Part shown: piece by piece, positions 1 through 8,246 of the stretch
How the letters are laid out: the number at the start of each line of letters is the position of its first letter
Position numbering within the stretch: the first letter of the stretch is position 1
DNA from: Bacterioplanoides sp965200585
Lineage (GTDB): Bacteria; Pseudomonadota; Gammaproteobacteria; Pseudomonadales; Oceanobacteraceae
DNA: 64,000 bases
Reading direction: 5' to 3' (one strand)
NCBI RefSeq assembly: GCF_965200585.1
Contig: NZ_OZ241361.1
The notes under the pieces: generated by a model
What the model was told of the DNA's origin: nothing
Database searches by the model: none
What the model saw: the letters and a program-made list of their open reading frames with translations, nothing else
Translations under genes and position numbers: made by a program

Positions 1-187
1 CCCACTGAGCCGCAAACTCTCAGTCGAACATGCCGACACCAGCATTGAGAAGTTATCGCTGAGCGAAGCGGATTTCCGCTGGGCGATGAATCAGGATGTG
101 ATGGCCGCAGAAAAGCTGGCCGATGGCATACGCCGCTTTGCAGCTGACCAGCAAACGCTGGAAGATATGATTCAACAGAACGTGTAG
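1..187 (+). CDS. tal: Transaldolase, C-terminal fragment
   Basis: The first codons of the window continue a gene that begins upstream. Reading from base 2 gives about 61 residues ending in a TAG stop at 185-187. The stretch RKLS, then FRWAMNQDVMAAEKLADGIRRFAADQ, then a short LEDMIQ tail, matches the end of class 1 transaldolase (E. coli TalB ends with a very similar block). Transaldolase moves a dihydroxyacetone unit between sedoheptulose-7-phosphate and glyceraldehyde-3-phosphate in the cytosolic pentose phosphate pathway. The active-site lysine lies outside the window, so the call rests on C-terminal similarity only. Confidence 0.8.
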   Translation, partial: PLSRKLSVEHADTSIEKLSLSEADFRWAMNQDVMAAEKLADGIRRFAADQQTLEDMIQQNV

Positions 188-196
188 CACCCGGTT

Positions 197-646
197 ATGC
201 TGAAACAACTTTTTGCCTTATTTGAACAACCATCACCAGAACGCCAGCCGCATACGCTGGCGTTAGCAACCGCGGTATTACTGGCCGAAATTGTACGTGC
301 CGACCACCAGGTCGATGATGCTGAAAAAGCGGCAATGAAAACCGCTCTGCAACACAGCCTTAAACTCACTTCGGAAGAAGCTTCCTCCTTAGTCGATGAA
401 GCGCTGAACACAGCTCAGGCAGCTAACGATTTGCAACAATTCACCCGGGTTATTCACGACAAGTGCAACCCGGATGAAAAATTCCAGCTGCTGTGCAACT
501 TATGGAAAGTAGCCTACGAATCGGATGGGCTGGATAAATACGAAGAGCATATGATCCGCCGAATTGCAGACTTACTCTATATTCCACACAGTGAATTTAT
601 GCGCGCCAAAGCGATTGTCAAAGCACAAAAGAAAAACGACCCATGA
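197..646 (+). CDS. TerB-like (tellurite resistance TerB family) protein
   Basis: 149 residues, mostly helical, soluble, no signal peptide. The middle part (about residues 20-135) has the TerB/DjlA-N-like pattern: a first helix with LLAEIVRADHQVDDAE, where spaced acidic residues suggest a metal site, then LWKVAYESDGLDKYEEHMIRRIADLL, the conserved second acidic block. TerB-family proteins are associated with tellurite and stress responses, but most chromosomal single-domain copies have no proven role. It begins 9 bases after the tal stop and its stop overlaps the start of the tus-like gene (ATGA), so the last two genes are surely co-translated. Its tie to replication termination is unknown. The family assignment is likely; the function is open. 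Confidence 0.7.
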   Translation: MLKQLFALFEQPSPERQPHTLALATAVLLAEIVRADHQVDDAEKAAMKTALQHSLKLTSEEASSLVDEALNTAQAANDLQQFTRVIHDKCNPDEKFQLLCNLWKVAYESDGLDKYEEHMIRRIADLLYIPHSEFMRAKAIVKAQKKNDP

Positions 647-1521
647 TCATCTCTGATATTGCCGAGCAATTTTCAGCGCTAACCGAATTATTATCCCAAC
701 TTCACCAGCATCTTCTGCAGCAACGCCCATCGCATTATTATCCGATTACCGGCGAAGAAAAGGTAATTGCCGACGATGCGTTGCAGCATGCCTGCACCCT
801 GCTGAGCGATCTCTGGTATCAGGGCAATCAGGATGGGCGTGAAACCCGCTCCCGCCACGGCATCATTGTTGCTGATCAACAAACCGCGGAGCTAATTCAG
901 CGTATCAATCAACAAAAAGAGTCGTTCAGAGCCGCAGTCAATCGGGCCAAGCAAAGCCTGTCCCGGGATGACTGGCAGCAGCAACACGAACAGCTGAGCA
1001 CTTATGGCCAAACCTTACGCGAACAACTGCGACTCAGCGGCCTGGGCCGGGTTCATCTGAAGCAGTGTTATCGCCATATTCCGCTATTAGACAAACCGGT
1101 CAAGAAGATTGGGTTCAGTTGGTACAACCATGGCCGCTCGATTAAGAAAATCAGCCACCAGCAAGCTCAGGATTTATTAGTGGCACTGGGTGAGCATAAA
1201 ACCCACATTCAAAGCCAGCTTCAGACCCTGGCACAGCTAACAGCAGACACTCAGCTGGCACAAGTGCAAACATTAGCTCCGGTTGTGCGCGCCAATCTGG
1301 TGTTCAGCCCTCAGGATGAAAATAAGGAACAAACAACTAAGCGCAAAGCCATGAACGTATCACTGCCGCTGTTTGTGCCAGAAGGGAAAGAGCATTTATT
1401 GCCAGATTACAATCAGATTGAGTTACAAGCGCCACAAGGAAGGAGTCGTCTGAATCGCAGCGACAATAAGATTTCAGAGGCGCCGATATTGCCCAGCATC
1501 AGGGCTTATACCTATTCATAA
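643..1521 (+). CDS. tus: Tus-like DNA replication terminus site-binding protein
   Basis: 292 residues against 309 for E. coli Tus. The best landmark is around residues 165-190, KKIGFSWYNHGRSIKKISHQQA, which lines up with the Tus segment containing RFGWANKHIIKNL. The later PVVRANLVFSPQDE block corresponds to the IARVWYKGDQ strand of Tus, and the 160-residue helical N-terminus fits too. Tus binds short Ter sites and stops replication forks from one side. The start codon overlaps the upstream TerB-like stop by four bases. Tus is classically enterobacterial, so its presence here as the second gene of a tal-terB-tus run is of note. Overall identity is clearly low, so the Ter specificity may differ from that of E. 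coli. Confidence 0.75.
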   Translation: MIISDIAEQFSALTELLSQLHQHLLQQRPSHYYPITGEEKVIADDALQHACTLLSDLWYQGNQDGRETRSRHGIIVADQQTAELIQRINQQKESFRAAVNRAKQSLSRDDWQQQHEQLSTYGQTLREQLRLSGLGRVHLKQCYRHIPLLDKPVKKIGFSWYNHGRSIKKISHQQAQDLLVALGEHKTHIQSQLQTLAQLTADTQLAQVQTLAPVVRANLVFSPQDENKEQTTKRKAMNVSLPLFVPEGKEHLLPDYNQIELQAPQGRSRLNRSDNKISEAPILPSIRAYTYS

Positions 1522-1524
1522 CGC

Positions 1525-1544
1525 GCATACATAACATCGTATGC
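1525..1544. terminator. Small hairpin between convergent genes
   Basis: GCATAC (1525-1530) and GTATGC (1539-1544) can pair around an 8-base loop in the 46-base gap between the tus-like gene and the convergent PilZ gene. There is no clear U-tract, so a terminator role is only a guess. Confidence 0.25.
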
Positions 1545-1567
1545 ATAACGTCGGATAGATGGAGGTT

Positions 1568-1990
1568 TTAGCCGGCTAATTGTTGAGGATAGTGGCGTTG
1601 TTCAGAGGCGATTACCGGAGTCGATAAATATTCGGCAATACGACGATAAGCACCCTGCTCCAGATTCATAAAACGAATGGTTAAACCGCATTGCTGTTGG
1701 GATATCCGTCGTACCGATTTCACCATGGCCTGACCATATACCGGTTCACTGGCGCTATCCGGAAAGAAATCCAGTTCCATATCAAAACAAATAAAACGAC
1801 CGGTATCATCGCGAAAACAATCACTGCCATCCAGTCCGACTTCAATAGAAAAGCCAAGCGGTGATAAATCACTAATAGCGCCGCTATACAAAGCTTGCTC
1901 TTCATTATTTAAGGTTATCTTCATATCAGATACACCCAAAGCTGGTAATAAATCTGACGATAGCCGATATAACGACTTTTTTCCAAGCAT
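1568..1990 (-). CDS. PilZ-like domain protein
   Basis: 140 residues. The block DLSPLGFSIEV (about residues 41-51) is the D-x-S-x-x-G element of PilZ domains, and CGLTIRFMNLEQGAYRRIAEYL near the C-terminus is the usual last strand plus helix. PilZ domains bind cyclic di-GMP through an N-terminal RxxxR motif together with D-x-S-x-x-G. Here the N-terminus (KSLYRLSSD) has no convincing RxxxR, so ligand binding is doubtful and this may be a degenerate or c-di-GMP-independent member. It is a single gene transcribed convergently with the tus-like gene. Confidence 0.65.
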   Translation of the reverse strand: MLGKKSLYRLSSDLLPALGVSDMKITLNNEEQALYSGAISDLSPLGFSIEVGLDGSDCFRDDTGRFICFDMELDFFPDSASEPVYGQAMVKSVRRISQQQCGLTIRFMNLEQGAYRRIAEYLSTPVIASEQRHYPQQLAG

Positions 1991-2224
1991 TAATAATGCT
2001 TTATGAGAACCAGGTCGTATTTGATCAACCAGATACTGGCTGAATATAAAATACCCGGGCTATTCACCTCAATATCGCAGCGGCTGACAATGTGTTTTAA
2101 AACAGGCAGTTATATTTATTCAAAAGGCTTTCCCGAGCGCAAACAATAGCGCTAGAATCGCCAATCTAATAAAAAATAATTTTTTCTCACTCACGCCCGA
2201 CTTATACAATAAAAAGAACAAACC

Positions 2225-3301
2225 ATGACAAAAACAACATTCTTACGCACCATACTGATTTCAAGCCTTGGATTATTAGCCGCCTGCTCCAGCAAGCTCC
2301 ACCTGCCTTTATATGAAAATGGTGGCTCGGACCGGAAGCCAATCGTACGGCAATCATTAATAAAGAGTCAGCAGCAAGTGGATAATGATCATTTATCCAT
2401 TCAATATTTGGGAGTTGGCGGGCATTTATTGTCTTATAAGGGCACTCAGATTATGACCGCCCCGTCATTCAGTAATCCTCACTTTATGTTTGCCGGGCCT
2501 TTTTTCCCGATGTCAGCCGATAAAGAAGCAATTGATACCTATATGCCAGAAGCCAGCAAGGTGGAAATGGTTCTGGTTGGTCATGCGCATTACGATCATT
2601 TGCTGGATGTCCCTTATGTGATGCAAAAGCATGCTCCAAATGCGCATGTTTATGGCTCTAATACCACCGCTCATACATTGGCCCCGGCGATTGCTGCTGA
2701 AAGGATTCACGCTTTAAATGACAAGATGGGCGATCTCAGCAGACCCGGCGAATGGGTTTATAGCAGCAGCGGTAAGGTCCGTATTATGCCGATCAAGGCC
2801 GACCATGCGCCTCATATCATGGGGCTTAAGTTTATGGGTGGCAGCTATGACGAAGATCTGGATGAGTTGCCATGGCACGGCTTTGGCTGGAAAGAAGGCC
2901 AGACGCTGGCGTTTATCATCGATTTCCTGAACCCGGATAGTAGTGTCGCCCACCGGATCTTTTATCAGGATGCGGCCAGCCAGGAACCGCTGGGATTAGT
3001 GCCCGACATGGGCGACAATAAAGCCATTGATATTGCCATCCTGTGCCCTGCGGCATTCCATCAGGTCGATAACTACCCGGAATCGGTTGTTAAAAACACC
3101 CAGGCGAAACATTTTATTCTGGGTCATTGGGAAGACTTTTTTGCTAACGACCTGAGCGGCCCTCAGCGGTTCTTACGCCTCACGGACCAGGATGAGTTTA
3201 TCGAACGACTGGAAGCCGCCAAGCCGGAGGACAGCACCTGGGTGCTGCCGGCTCTGTTCAGCACCCAACACTTTTTAGCTAATGGAGAACTGGTCGAGTG
3301 A
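2225..3301 (+). CDS. Metallo-beta-lactamase-fold lipoprotein hydrolase
   Basis: 358 residues. The N-terminus has a lipoprotein signal with lipobox LAAC (Cys about residue 21), so the protein is probably anchored to a membrane in the periplasm. The metal-binding signature HAHYDH (about residues 119-124) is the HxHxDH motif of the metallo-beta-lactamase superfamily. Further candidate ligands are the His in KADHAPH, the Asp in FYQDAA and the His in ILGHWE. The arrangement resembles the N-acyl-ethanolamine phospholipase D/UlaG-like branch of MBL hydrolases. The substrate is unknown. The next gene's GTG start overlaps this gene's TGA, so the two form an operon. A weak TATACA element ends 17 bases before the ATG. 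Confidence 0.8.
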   Translation: MTKTTFLRTILISSLGLLAACSSKLHLPLYENGGSDRKPIVRQSLIKSQQQVDNDHLSIQYLGVGGHLLSYKGTQIMTAPSFSNPHFMFAGPFFPMSADKEAIDTYMPEASKVEMVLVGHAHYDHLLDVPYVMQKHAPNAHVYGSNTTAHTLAPAIAAERIHALNDKMGDLSRPGEWVYSSSGKVRIMPIKADHAPHIMGLKFMGGSYDEDLDELPWHGFGWKEGQTLAFIIDFLNPDSSVAHRIFYQDAASQEPLGLVPDMGDNKAIDIAILCPAAFHQVDNYPESVVKNTQAKHFILGHWEDFFANDLSGPQRFLRLTDQDEFIERLEAAKPEDSTWVLPALFSTQHFLANGELVE

Positions 3302-3819
3302 CCCCTTCTTTTGAATACCCAATCCAGCGAGCGGCCATCTGTGCCGCTTTCGCTCACATCAACCAAGGCCATATCCAGCTTTGGTGTGAACACAACACAC
3401 AGGACTTTTCTCCTTTTACCAAACTCAACAACAAGGTGCTGTCGTATTTACGCGGCGAGCTGAAATCACTCCCGAATCTGGAGCGTTTTCACGAAGCTTT
3501 TGCCCAGTGGCGTGAAGAGCTGACTCAGGACGATGCGCTGGCTTATCAGATCGCAGAGCTGACCTGCTCTTGTTTGTACAGCGCCGCAGAATCCATTCTT
3601 GATCCGGAGTGCAACGACGTTGAGCTGATTCTTCAGGATATCGACGCTATTTATCACACCATGGAATCACTTACCGACAGCGTACCTGAGTTACAAGCGT
3701 ATAAAGCCGATATTCAGCAAGGGTTAACCGATATTCTGAGTGAGGCGAAACAAACCCCGCTCAGTAAGGATTACTTCGACTTCCTGAAAGAATGTGACAC
3801 CAGCTTATTCGGGCTTTAA
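3298..3819 (+). CDS. YjaG (DUF416)-like cytosolic protein
   Basis: 173 residues starting with GTG inside the stop region of the MBL lipoprotein gene (GTGA overlap), so translation is coupled. All-helical, no signal peptide or membrane segment. The pattern of an N-terminal helix, a loop rich in His/Cys, then DALAYQIAELTCSCLYSAAESIL followed by an acidic DVELILQDI segment resembles the DUF416/YjaG family, whose members have no established biochemical role. The match is to pattern rather than strong identity; calling it hypothetical would also be fair. A strong intrinsic terminator follows 57 bases after the stop. Confidence 0.5.
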   Translation: MTPSFEYPIQRAAICAAFAHINQGHIQLWCEHNTQDFSPFTKLNNKVLSYLRGELKSLPNLERFHEAFAQWREELTQDDALAYQIAELTCSCLYSAAESILDPECNDVELILQDIDAIYHTMESLTDSVPELQAYKADIQQGLTDILSEAKQTPLSKDYFDFLKECDTSLFGL

Positions 3820-3876
3820 CACCGCCCATGACTGACATTCCCGGCTAAATCCTGAAATAGCCATTTACCTTACACT

Positions 3877-3903
3877 CGGCGGAATTTAAAATCCGCCGTT
3901 TTT
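3877..3903 (+). terminator. Rho-independent terminator
   Basis: CGGCGGA (3877-3883) pairs with TCCGCCG (3892-3898) and is followed by TTTTT (3899-3903). It closes the MBL-lipoprotein/YjaG-like operon and lies just upstream of trhP. Confidence 0.85.
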
Positions 3904-3925
3904 GTAAGGTTAAGGCGAAACCACT

Positions 3926-5329
3926 GTGACTACCAAACCCGCATTTACCCCTGAACTGCTCTCACCGGCAGGCACATTCAAGAACATGGAATATGCCTTT
4001 GCCTATGGCGCGGATGCCGTTTATGCCGGTCAGCCACGTTACAGCCTGCGGGTTCGCAATAACGACTTCCAGCTGGAGAATCTCAGCAAAGGCATCGAAT
4101 ATGCTCATTCTCTGGGCAAACAGTTTTACGTTGCCAGCAATATTGCGCCGCACAACAGCAAAGTCGACACCTACATGCGCGATATTGAGCCGGTGATTGG
4201 CATGAAGCCGGATGCCCTGATCATGTCAGATCCGGGCCTGATTATGCTGGTAAAAGACAAATGGCCAGATCAGGTGATTCACCTGTCGGTACAAGCCAAT
4301 GTTGTTAACTACGCTTCCGTTGAATTCTGGCGACGCCAGGGCGTTAGCCGCATCATTCTCTCGCGTGAGCTGTCGATTGATGAAATTGCTGAAATCCGTC
4401 AGCGCTGCCCGGAAATGGAAATTGAAGTGTTTGTCCACGGCGCCTTATGCATCGCCTACTCCGGTCGCTGTTTACTGTCGGGGTATATGAACCACCGCGA
4501 TCCGAATCAGGGTACCTGCACCAATGCCTGCCGCTGGAAATACGACGCCCATGAAGCCAAAGAAACCGACAGTGGCGATATTATTCCCGCGGGTGTGAAT
4601 GAGTTTGATCCGGCGCAGAGCAATACACAGCCCAGCACTCAAATCATCACCGATGGTGAATCAACACTGGGCGAAGGTGGTACCACGGATAAAATCTTCC
4701 TGCTGCAGGAAGGCAATCGTGACAACGAATACATGCCGGCGTTCGAAGACGAGCATGGCACCTACATCATGAACTCTCGCGATCTGCGTGCAATTCAGCA
4801 TATTGAAAAGCTGGTGGAGCTGGGCGTTCATTCGTTAAAAATTGAAGGCCGTACCAAATCACATTATTACGTTGGTCGCACCGCTCAGGCTTATCGCAAA
4901 GCCATCGACGACGCCGTTGCTGGCAACCGCTTTGACAAAGGCCTGATGGACACACTGGAGCATATGTCGAACCGGGGTTACACCGAAGGTTTCTTCCGCC
5001 GCCATGTGCACGATGAATATCAGAACTACGAACGCGGCACCTCACTGAGCACGGCTCAGCAATTTGTCGGCGAAGTTACGCATTCTGACGGTGAGTACCT
5101 GACCATTGTTGTCAAAAACCGTTTTGAAGTGGGTGACACACTGGAGCTAATGACCGTTAGTGGCAACACAACCTTCACCTTAGACGCCCTCACCGACAGT
5201 GGCGACACACCCCGCCAGGATGCACCGGGCTCCGGCTTTGTGGTCAAAGTGGCCATACCTGCTGCAGCTAAGAGCCATGACATGCAACGTGCGATGTTAA
5301 TTCGTAATTTACCGCAAGCATCTGTCTGA
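3926..5329 (+). CDS. trhP: Prephenate-dependent tRNA uridine(34) hydroxylase TrhP (YegQ), U32 peptidase family
   Basis: 467 residues, GTG start. It begins ELLSPAGTFKNMEYAFAYGADAVYAG, the hallmark N-terminus of U32 family proteins, and carries the U32 signature around residues 168-200: EVFVHGALCIAYSGRCLLSGYM followed by GTCTNACRW, with the cysteines that are likely iron-sulfur ligands. The later SLKIEGRTKSHYYVGRTAQAYRKA block and the C-terminal beta domain also match YegQ. TrhP makes 5-hydroxyuridine at the wobble position of tRNAs, the first step toward cmo5U/mcmo5U, using prephenate. The gene is alone, with a terminator before it and a hairpin after it. Length fits the family (about 450). 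Confidence 0.9.
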   Translation: MTTKPAFTPELLSPAGTFKNMEYAFAYGADAVYAGQPRYSLRVRNNDFQLENLSKGIEYAHSLGKQFYVASNIAPHNSKVDTYMRDIEPVIGMKPDALIMSDPGLIMLVKDKWPDQVIHLSVQANVVNYASVEFWRRQGVSRIILSRELSIDEIAEIRQRCPEMEIEVFVHGALCIAYSGRCLLSGYMNHRDPNQGTCTNACRWKYDAHEAKETDSGDIIPAGVNEFDPAQSNTQPSTQIITDGESTLGEGGTTDKIFLLQEGNRDNEYMPAFEDEHGTYIMNSRDLRAIQHIEKLVELGVHSLKIEGRTKSHYYVGRTAQAYRKAIDDAVAGNRFDKGLMDTLEHMSNRGYTEGFFRRHVHDEYQNYERGTSLSTAQQFVGEVTHSDGEYLTIVVKNRFEVGDTLELMTVSGNTTFTLDALTDSGDTPRQDAPGSGFVVKVAIPAAAKSHDMQRAMLIRNLPQASV

Positions 5330-5362
5330 TTTCGTATTTGTGCGAACCAGTACGCTTGGCAA

Positions 5363-5393
5363 GATCATGGCGCTTATCTATAGTGCCATGATC
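5363..5393 (+). terminator. Hairpin after trhP
   Basis: GATCATGGC (5363-5371) pairs perfectly with GCCATGATC (5385-5393) around a 13-base loop. There is no U-run directly after it, so it may act as an RNA 3' end stabiliser or a weak terminator. Confidence 0.4.
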
Positions 5394-5441
5394 GTCTGAC
5401 AAAAAGTCGATACAGCCATAGTGAAAATAACAGAGGCAAGC

Positions 5442-6743
5442 ATGAAGACAGTATTTCTGAAAAGCTGGTTGGTATTCGTTTGTACACTGGCTCTGAGCGC
5501 TCATGCTGCTGACACACCTCGTCAGTTGGTCGAAAACACCTCAACTCAGATGACCGAACGACTGCTCACAGACAAAGAGCGGGTGCAGACTCAGGAGTAT
5601 TATCTTGAGCAGTTGATTGATGAGATTATCCTGCCCATTGTTGATCACCGCCGCATGGCCAAGCGGGTTCTGGGAAAACACTGGAAGCGCGCTTCTAAAG
5701 CACAACAAAAGAGCTTTACAGCTTCGTTCAAACATAAGGTAATCCGTACTTATGCCGGTGCCTTTAAGGCATTTAACGGCGAAGAAATCCGTTATGATCC
5801 TGCACGCCTGAATGACGAAGGCAATCAGGCGCTGGTCAAAAGTCAGATCATTCGTCCGGGGGCAGCCAGCATTCGGGTAGACTACAAGCTGTACCTGAAT
5901 AAAGAAAAATGGCGGGTGTTTGATGTCATTATTGAAGGCGTCAGTTTAACTAAAAGCTTCCGCGATCAGGTCGGCCAGAGCATCGAACAGCACGGACTGG
6001 CAAAAACTATTTCCAAGCTGGCCAGCGAATATAAAGATGAGGCTCCGGAAATTCGTCTGGGCGCTCATTCATGGGGACCTTATCTGGGTAAAACATTGCC
6101 AAATTATGGTTTGGCAGCGGATATTGTGTCGGCTGCATTTGCCCAGTCCGGCTATAAGGTCAACATTGAATTTATGCCATGGAACCGGGTTGGTGACGGC
6201 ATCAATAGCGGTGAACTGGATGGCTCCCTTGCCAGCTGGTATTCCGAAGAACGCAGCGAGCACAATCTGTTTTCAGATGCTTATATCGAAAACAAGTTGG
6301 TATTTGTAAAACGCGACAACGATCCGTTTGAGTTCGAGTCAACGGCTCAAGCCAAAGCCTACCTGCAAAACAGAAGTTATCGTCTGGGTATTTTTGAAGA
6401 CTACGCTTACGGTGAAGAATTTCAGCAAATCAGCCCGCTGTTTCAGGTTGAAAGCCGCAACTATTGCTCTCAGTTATTTCGCGACGTCGCCAGCAAAGAA
6501 CTGGATCTGGCCTTAGTCGATCACTGGATTGCGCAACAGGAACTGAACGATAAAGAACACATTGCCGACCACCTGACTCAAGTCTCCGGTACACTGTCGA
6601 GCCGATCTCTGCATGTGACTATTGCCAAAAACAGCACTCAGGCCGACGACCTCGTCAACGCCTTTAACCTTGGTTTACGCCGTCTTAAAGATAATGGTGA
6701 TTACCAACGCCTGCTGAAGAAACATCAGTACCCTGACTCCTGA
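5442..6743 (+). CDS. Periplasmic MlaC/Ttg2D-type domain fused to a family 3 solute-binding domain
   Basis: 433 residues from the ATG at 5442, which has an AGAGG ribosome site and gives a clean signal peptide ending SAHA. An upstream GTG at 5421 is less likely. Residues about 25-195 are an MlaC (toluene tolerance Ttg2) domain: ILPIVDHRRMAKRVLGKHWKRAS, SFKHKVIRTYAGAF, and KWRVFDVIIEGVSLTKSFRDQVGQSI. MlaC ferries phospholipids between the outer and inner membranes. Residues about 205-430 are a bacterial family 3 extracellular solute-binding domain: IRLGAHSWGPYLG, GLAADIVSAAFAQSGYKVNIEFMPWNRVGDGINSGELDG. MlaC is normally a stand-alone protein of about 210 residues encoded with mlaFEDB. None of those genes is nearby, so this is an orphan two-domain fusion of unknown ligand. 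Confidence 0.8.
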   Translation: MKTVFLKSWLVFVCTLALSAHAADTPRQLVENTSTQMTERLLTDKERVQTQEYYLEQLIDEIILPIVDHRRMAKRVLGKHWKRASKAQQKSFTASFKHKVIRTYAGAFKAFNGEEIRYDPARLNDEGNQALVKSQIIRPGAASIRVDYKLYLNKEKWRVFDVIIEGVSLTKSFRDQVGQSIEQHGLAKTISKLASEYKDEAPEIRLGAHSWGPYLGKTLPNYGLAADIVSAAFAQSGYKVNIEFMPWNRVGDGINSGELDGSLASWYSEERSEHNLFSDAYIENKLVFVKRDNDPFEFESTAQAKAYLQNRSYRLGIFEDYAYGEEFQQISPLFQVESRNYCSQLFRDVASKELDLALVDHWIAQQELNDKEHIADHLTQVSGTLSSRSLHVTIAKNSTQADDLVNAFNLGLRRLKDNGDYQRLLKKHQYPDS

Positions 6744-6800
6744 GAGAAACGCTCAATAGTCATAGCTACTAATAACAGAACCCCTGAATAACAGATACCA

Positions 6801-7445
6801 ATGACCCATATTGAAGTACTTCACAGCGATGACGACATTGTTGTGATTAATAAACCGTCCGGCCTGCTCAGCGTTCCCGGCCGTTATGAACCAGACTCTG
6901 CGGTTACCCGCCTGCAACAACAATTCGGTACCATTCTGGTGATTCACCGATTGGATATGGATACCTCCGGAATTCTGGTATTTGCCCGCCATAAGGCAGC
7001 ACTCACGGCAGTGCAGCAACAATTTGAGAAGCAGACCACCCATAAGATTTACGAAGCAAAGCTATACGGCCAACTTGCTGGTAATCAGGGCTGTATTAAT
7101 CTGCCTATTATTGTCGACTGGCCCAATCGGCCATTACAGAAAATCAGCCATACTGAAGGCCGCTATGCCCTGACTCGCTGGAATAAAATCGATTCTGATG
7201 AGAGTGCTGAGGGTAGCTCTTGTAAGAACAGTTACTCCCGTGTGCTGCTCTACCCCAAAACCGGCCGTTCACATCAGCTGCGCATTCATATGCAACAGAT
7301 TGGCCATGCAATTGTTGGTGATACGTTGTACGCAGGCGAACGGGCACAACAGGAAGGCCGCCTTTGTTTACACGCCCGGGAGCTGGCGTTTAACCACCCG
7401 GCCAGTGGTGAGCGCATGACATTTATTTGTCCGCCAACGTTTTAG
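6801..7445 (+). CDS. rluA: Dual-specificity 23S rRNA/tRNA pseudouridine synthase RluA
   Basis: 214 residues, close to E. coli RluA (219). It starts with the RluA-type VINKPSGLLSVPGRYEPDSAVTRLQQQ and carries the catalytic block HRLDMDTSG (about residues 49-57), whose Asp is the nucleophile of pseudouridine synthases. LPIIVDWPNRPLQK and KTGRSHQLRIHMQQIGHAIVGDTLY are also typical. RluA converts U746 of 23S rRNA and U32 of several tRNAs. No S4 domain is present, as expected for RluA. The gene faces the DUF1461 gene convergently, and a hairpin lies between them. Confidence 0.9.
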   Translation: MTHIEVLHSDDDIVVINKPSGLLSVPGRYEPDSAVTRLQQQFGTILVIHRLDMDTSGILVFARHKAALTAVQQQFEKQTTHKIYEAKLYGQLAGNQGCINLPIIVDWPNRPLQKISHTEGRYALTRWNKIDSDESAEGSSCKNSYSRVLLYPKTGRSHQLRIHMQQIGHAIVGDTLYAGERAQQEGRLCLHARELAFNHPASGERMTFICPPTF

Positions 7446-7501
7446 CAGGCTCTTGAAAAACTACTTAACAGGCCTGCCACCTCGCCGATTTACAACCACA
7501 C

Positions 7502-7527
7502 GTAGCTGATTCAACCAGATCAGCTAC
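7502..7527. terminator. Hairpin between convergent rluA and DUF1461 genes
   Basis: GTAGCTGAT (7502-7510) pairs with ATCAGCTAC (7519-7527) around an 8-base loop. It overlaps the last codons of the minus-strand gene. No good U-tract on either side, so termination is uncertain. Confidence 0.4.
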
Positions 7528-8246
7528 ACAAATCCATCGCGCTTACGGTGCCTGATAATTAAACCCAGCAACCCGGCAAACAACAGTAAAGCACCAACAA
7601 GAATCGCCACCGCAATACCACCAAAAATTTGTGGTGCATGCATCAGAGTGGTCATCAATGAATCCTGATAGTAAAAGAACCATTCGTGCTCCGGCGGGAA
7701 CATCCAGACGTGAAACTGATAAAACACGGCCTTCGGGCCAATGATCAGTGTCGCCAATGTTGCCGCAGCAATCAGCCCTAACAGGATCAATAACTGATGC
7801 TTCCAGGCCGGTTGTGTACTGCCCATCAACAACCAGCCGCCGAACCCCAGCATCACCAGGGTAGATAGCAGGCCCAGCAGCTGAAAGCCATCAATCAGAT
7901 TGGCAACATCCTGTAAATGAATAACTTCTGCTTCACGTAGCAGTGTGACCTTTTCTCCGTTGCGTAAAAACTGAATATCCGCCAAGCCTTCGCCCTGATG
8001 GTGAACAGCATCCACTATTTCAGCGAACAGCCGCTCATGCTGTTCCCGTTCAGTGGTTTCAAAGCCGTGAATATGGCGGTTTTGCGGACCATATTTTTCA
8101 ATATGAGCGCCAACATCGTACACGTCATAAAAATAGCGATAGCCATAATTCTGGCTCGCCAACAGATTCCAGCTAAGGTACAAACACACAACAAAGCTGC
8201 TCAACAGTGCAATAAACCAGGCAACCGACACTATCCTTGGTAACAT
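7524..8246 (-). CDS. DUF1461 integral membrane protein, Lit (lipoprotein intramolecular transacylase)-like
   Basis: 240 residues from the ATG at 8246, which shares bases with the stop of the upstream hydrolase gene (TGATG); a TTG one codon earlier is less likely. Four membrane helices are apparent (about residues 8-28, 122-142, 151-171, 209-230), with a roughly 95-residue extracytoplasmic region after the first. This is the DUF1461/TIGR01906 layout. Firmicute Lit enzymes of this family move an acyl chain within lipoproteins to make the lyso form, using two conserved histidines. Here EVIHLQDV (His110) and QFHVWMFPPEHEW (His179) occupy the equivalent places. No enzymatic role is established for gram-negative members. 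It ends a run with two alpha/beta hydrolases. Confidence 0.65.
   Translation of the reverse strand: MLPRIVSVAWFIALLSSFVVCLYLSWNLLASQNYGYRYFYDVYDVGAHIEKYGPQNRHIHGFETTEREQHERLFAEIVDAVHHQGEGLADIQFLRNGEKVTLLREAEVIHLQDVANLIDGFQLLGLLSTLVMLGFGGWLLMGSTQPAWKHQLLILLGLIAAATLATLIIGPKAVFYQFHVWMFPPEHEWFFYYQDSLMTTLMHAPQIFGGIAVAILVGALLLFAGLLGLIIRHRKRDGFV

Noticed and set aside
4767..5045. 92-codon minus-strand frame inside trhP, and many similar frames inside metH, pccA, mcm and ppsA
   Set aside because: They are antisense or shifted shadows of well-supported genes, with no ribosome sites or recognisable domains.
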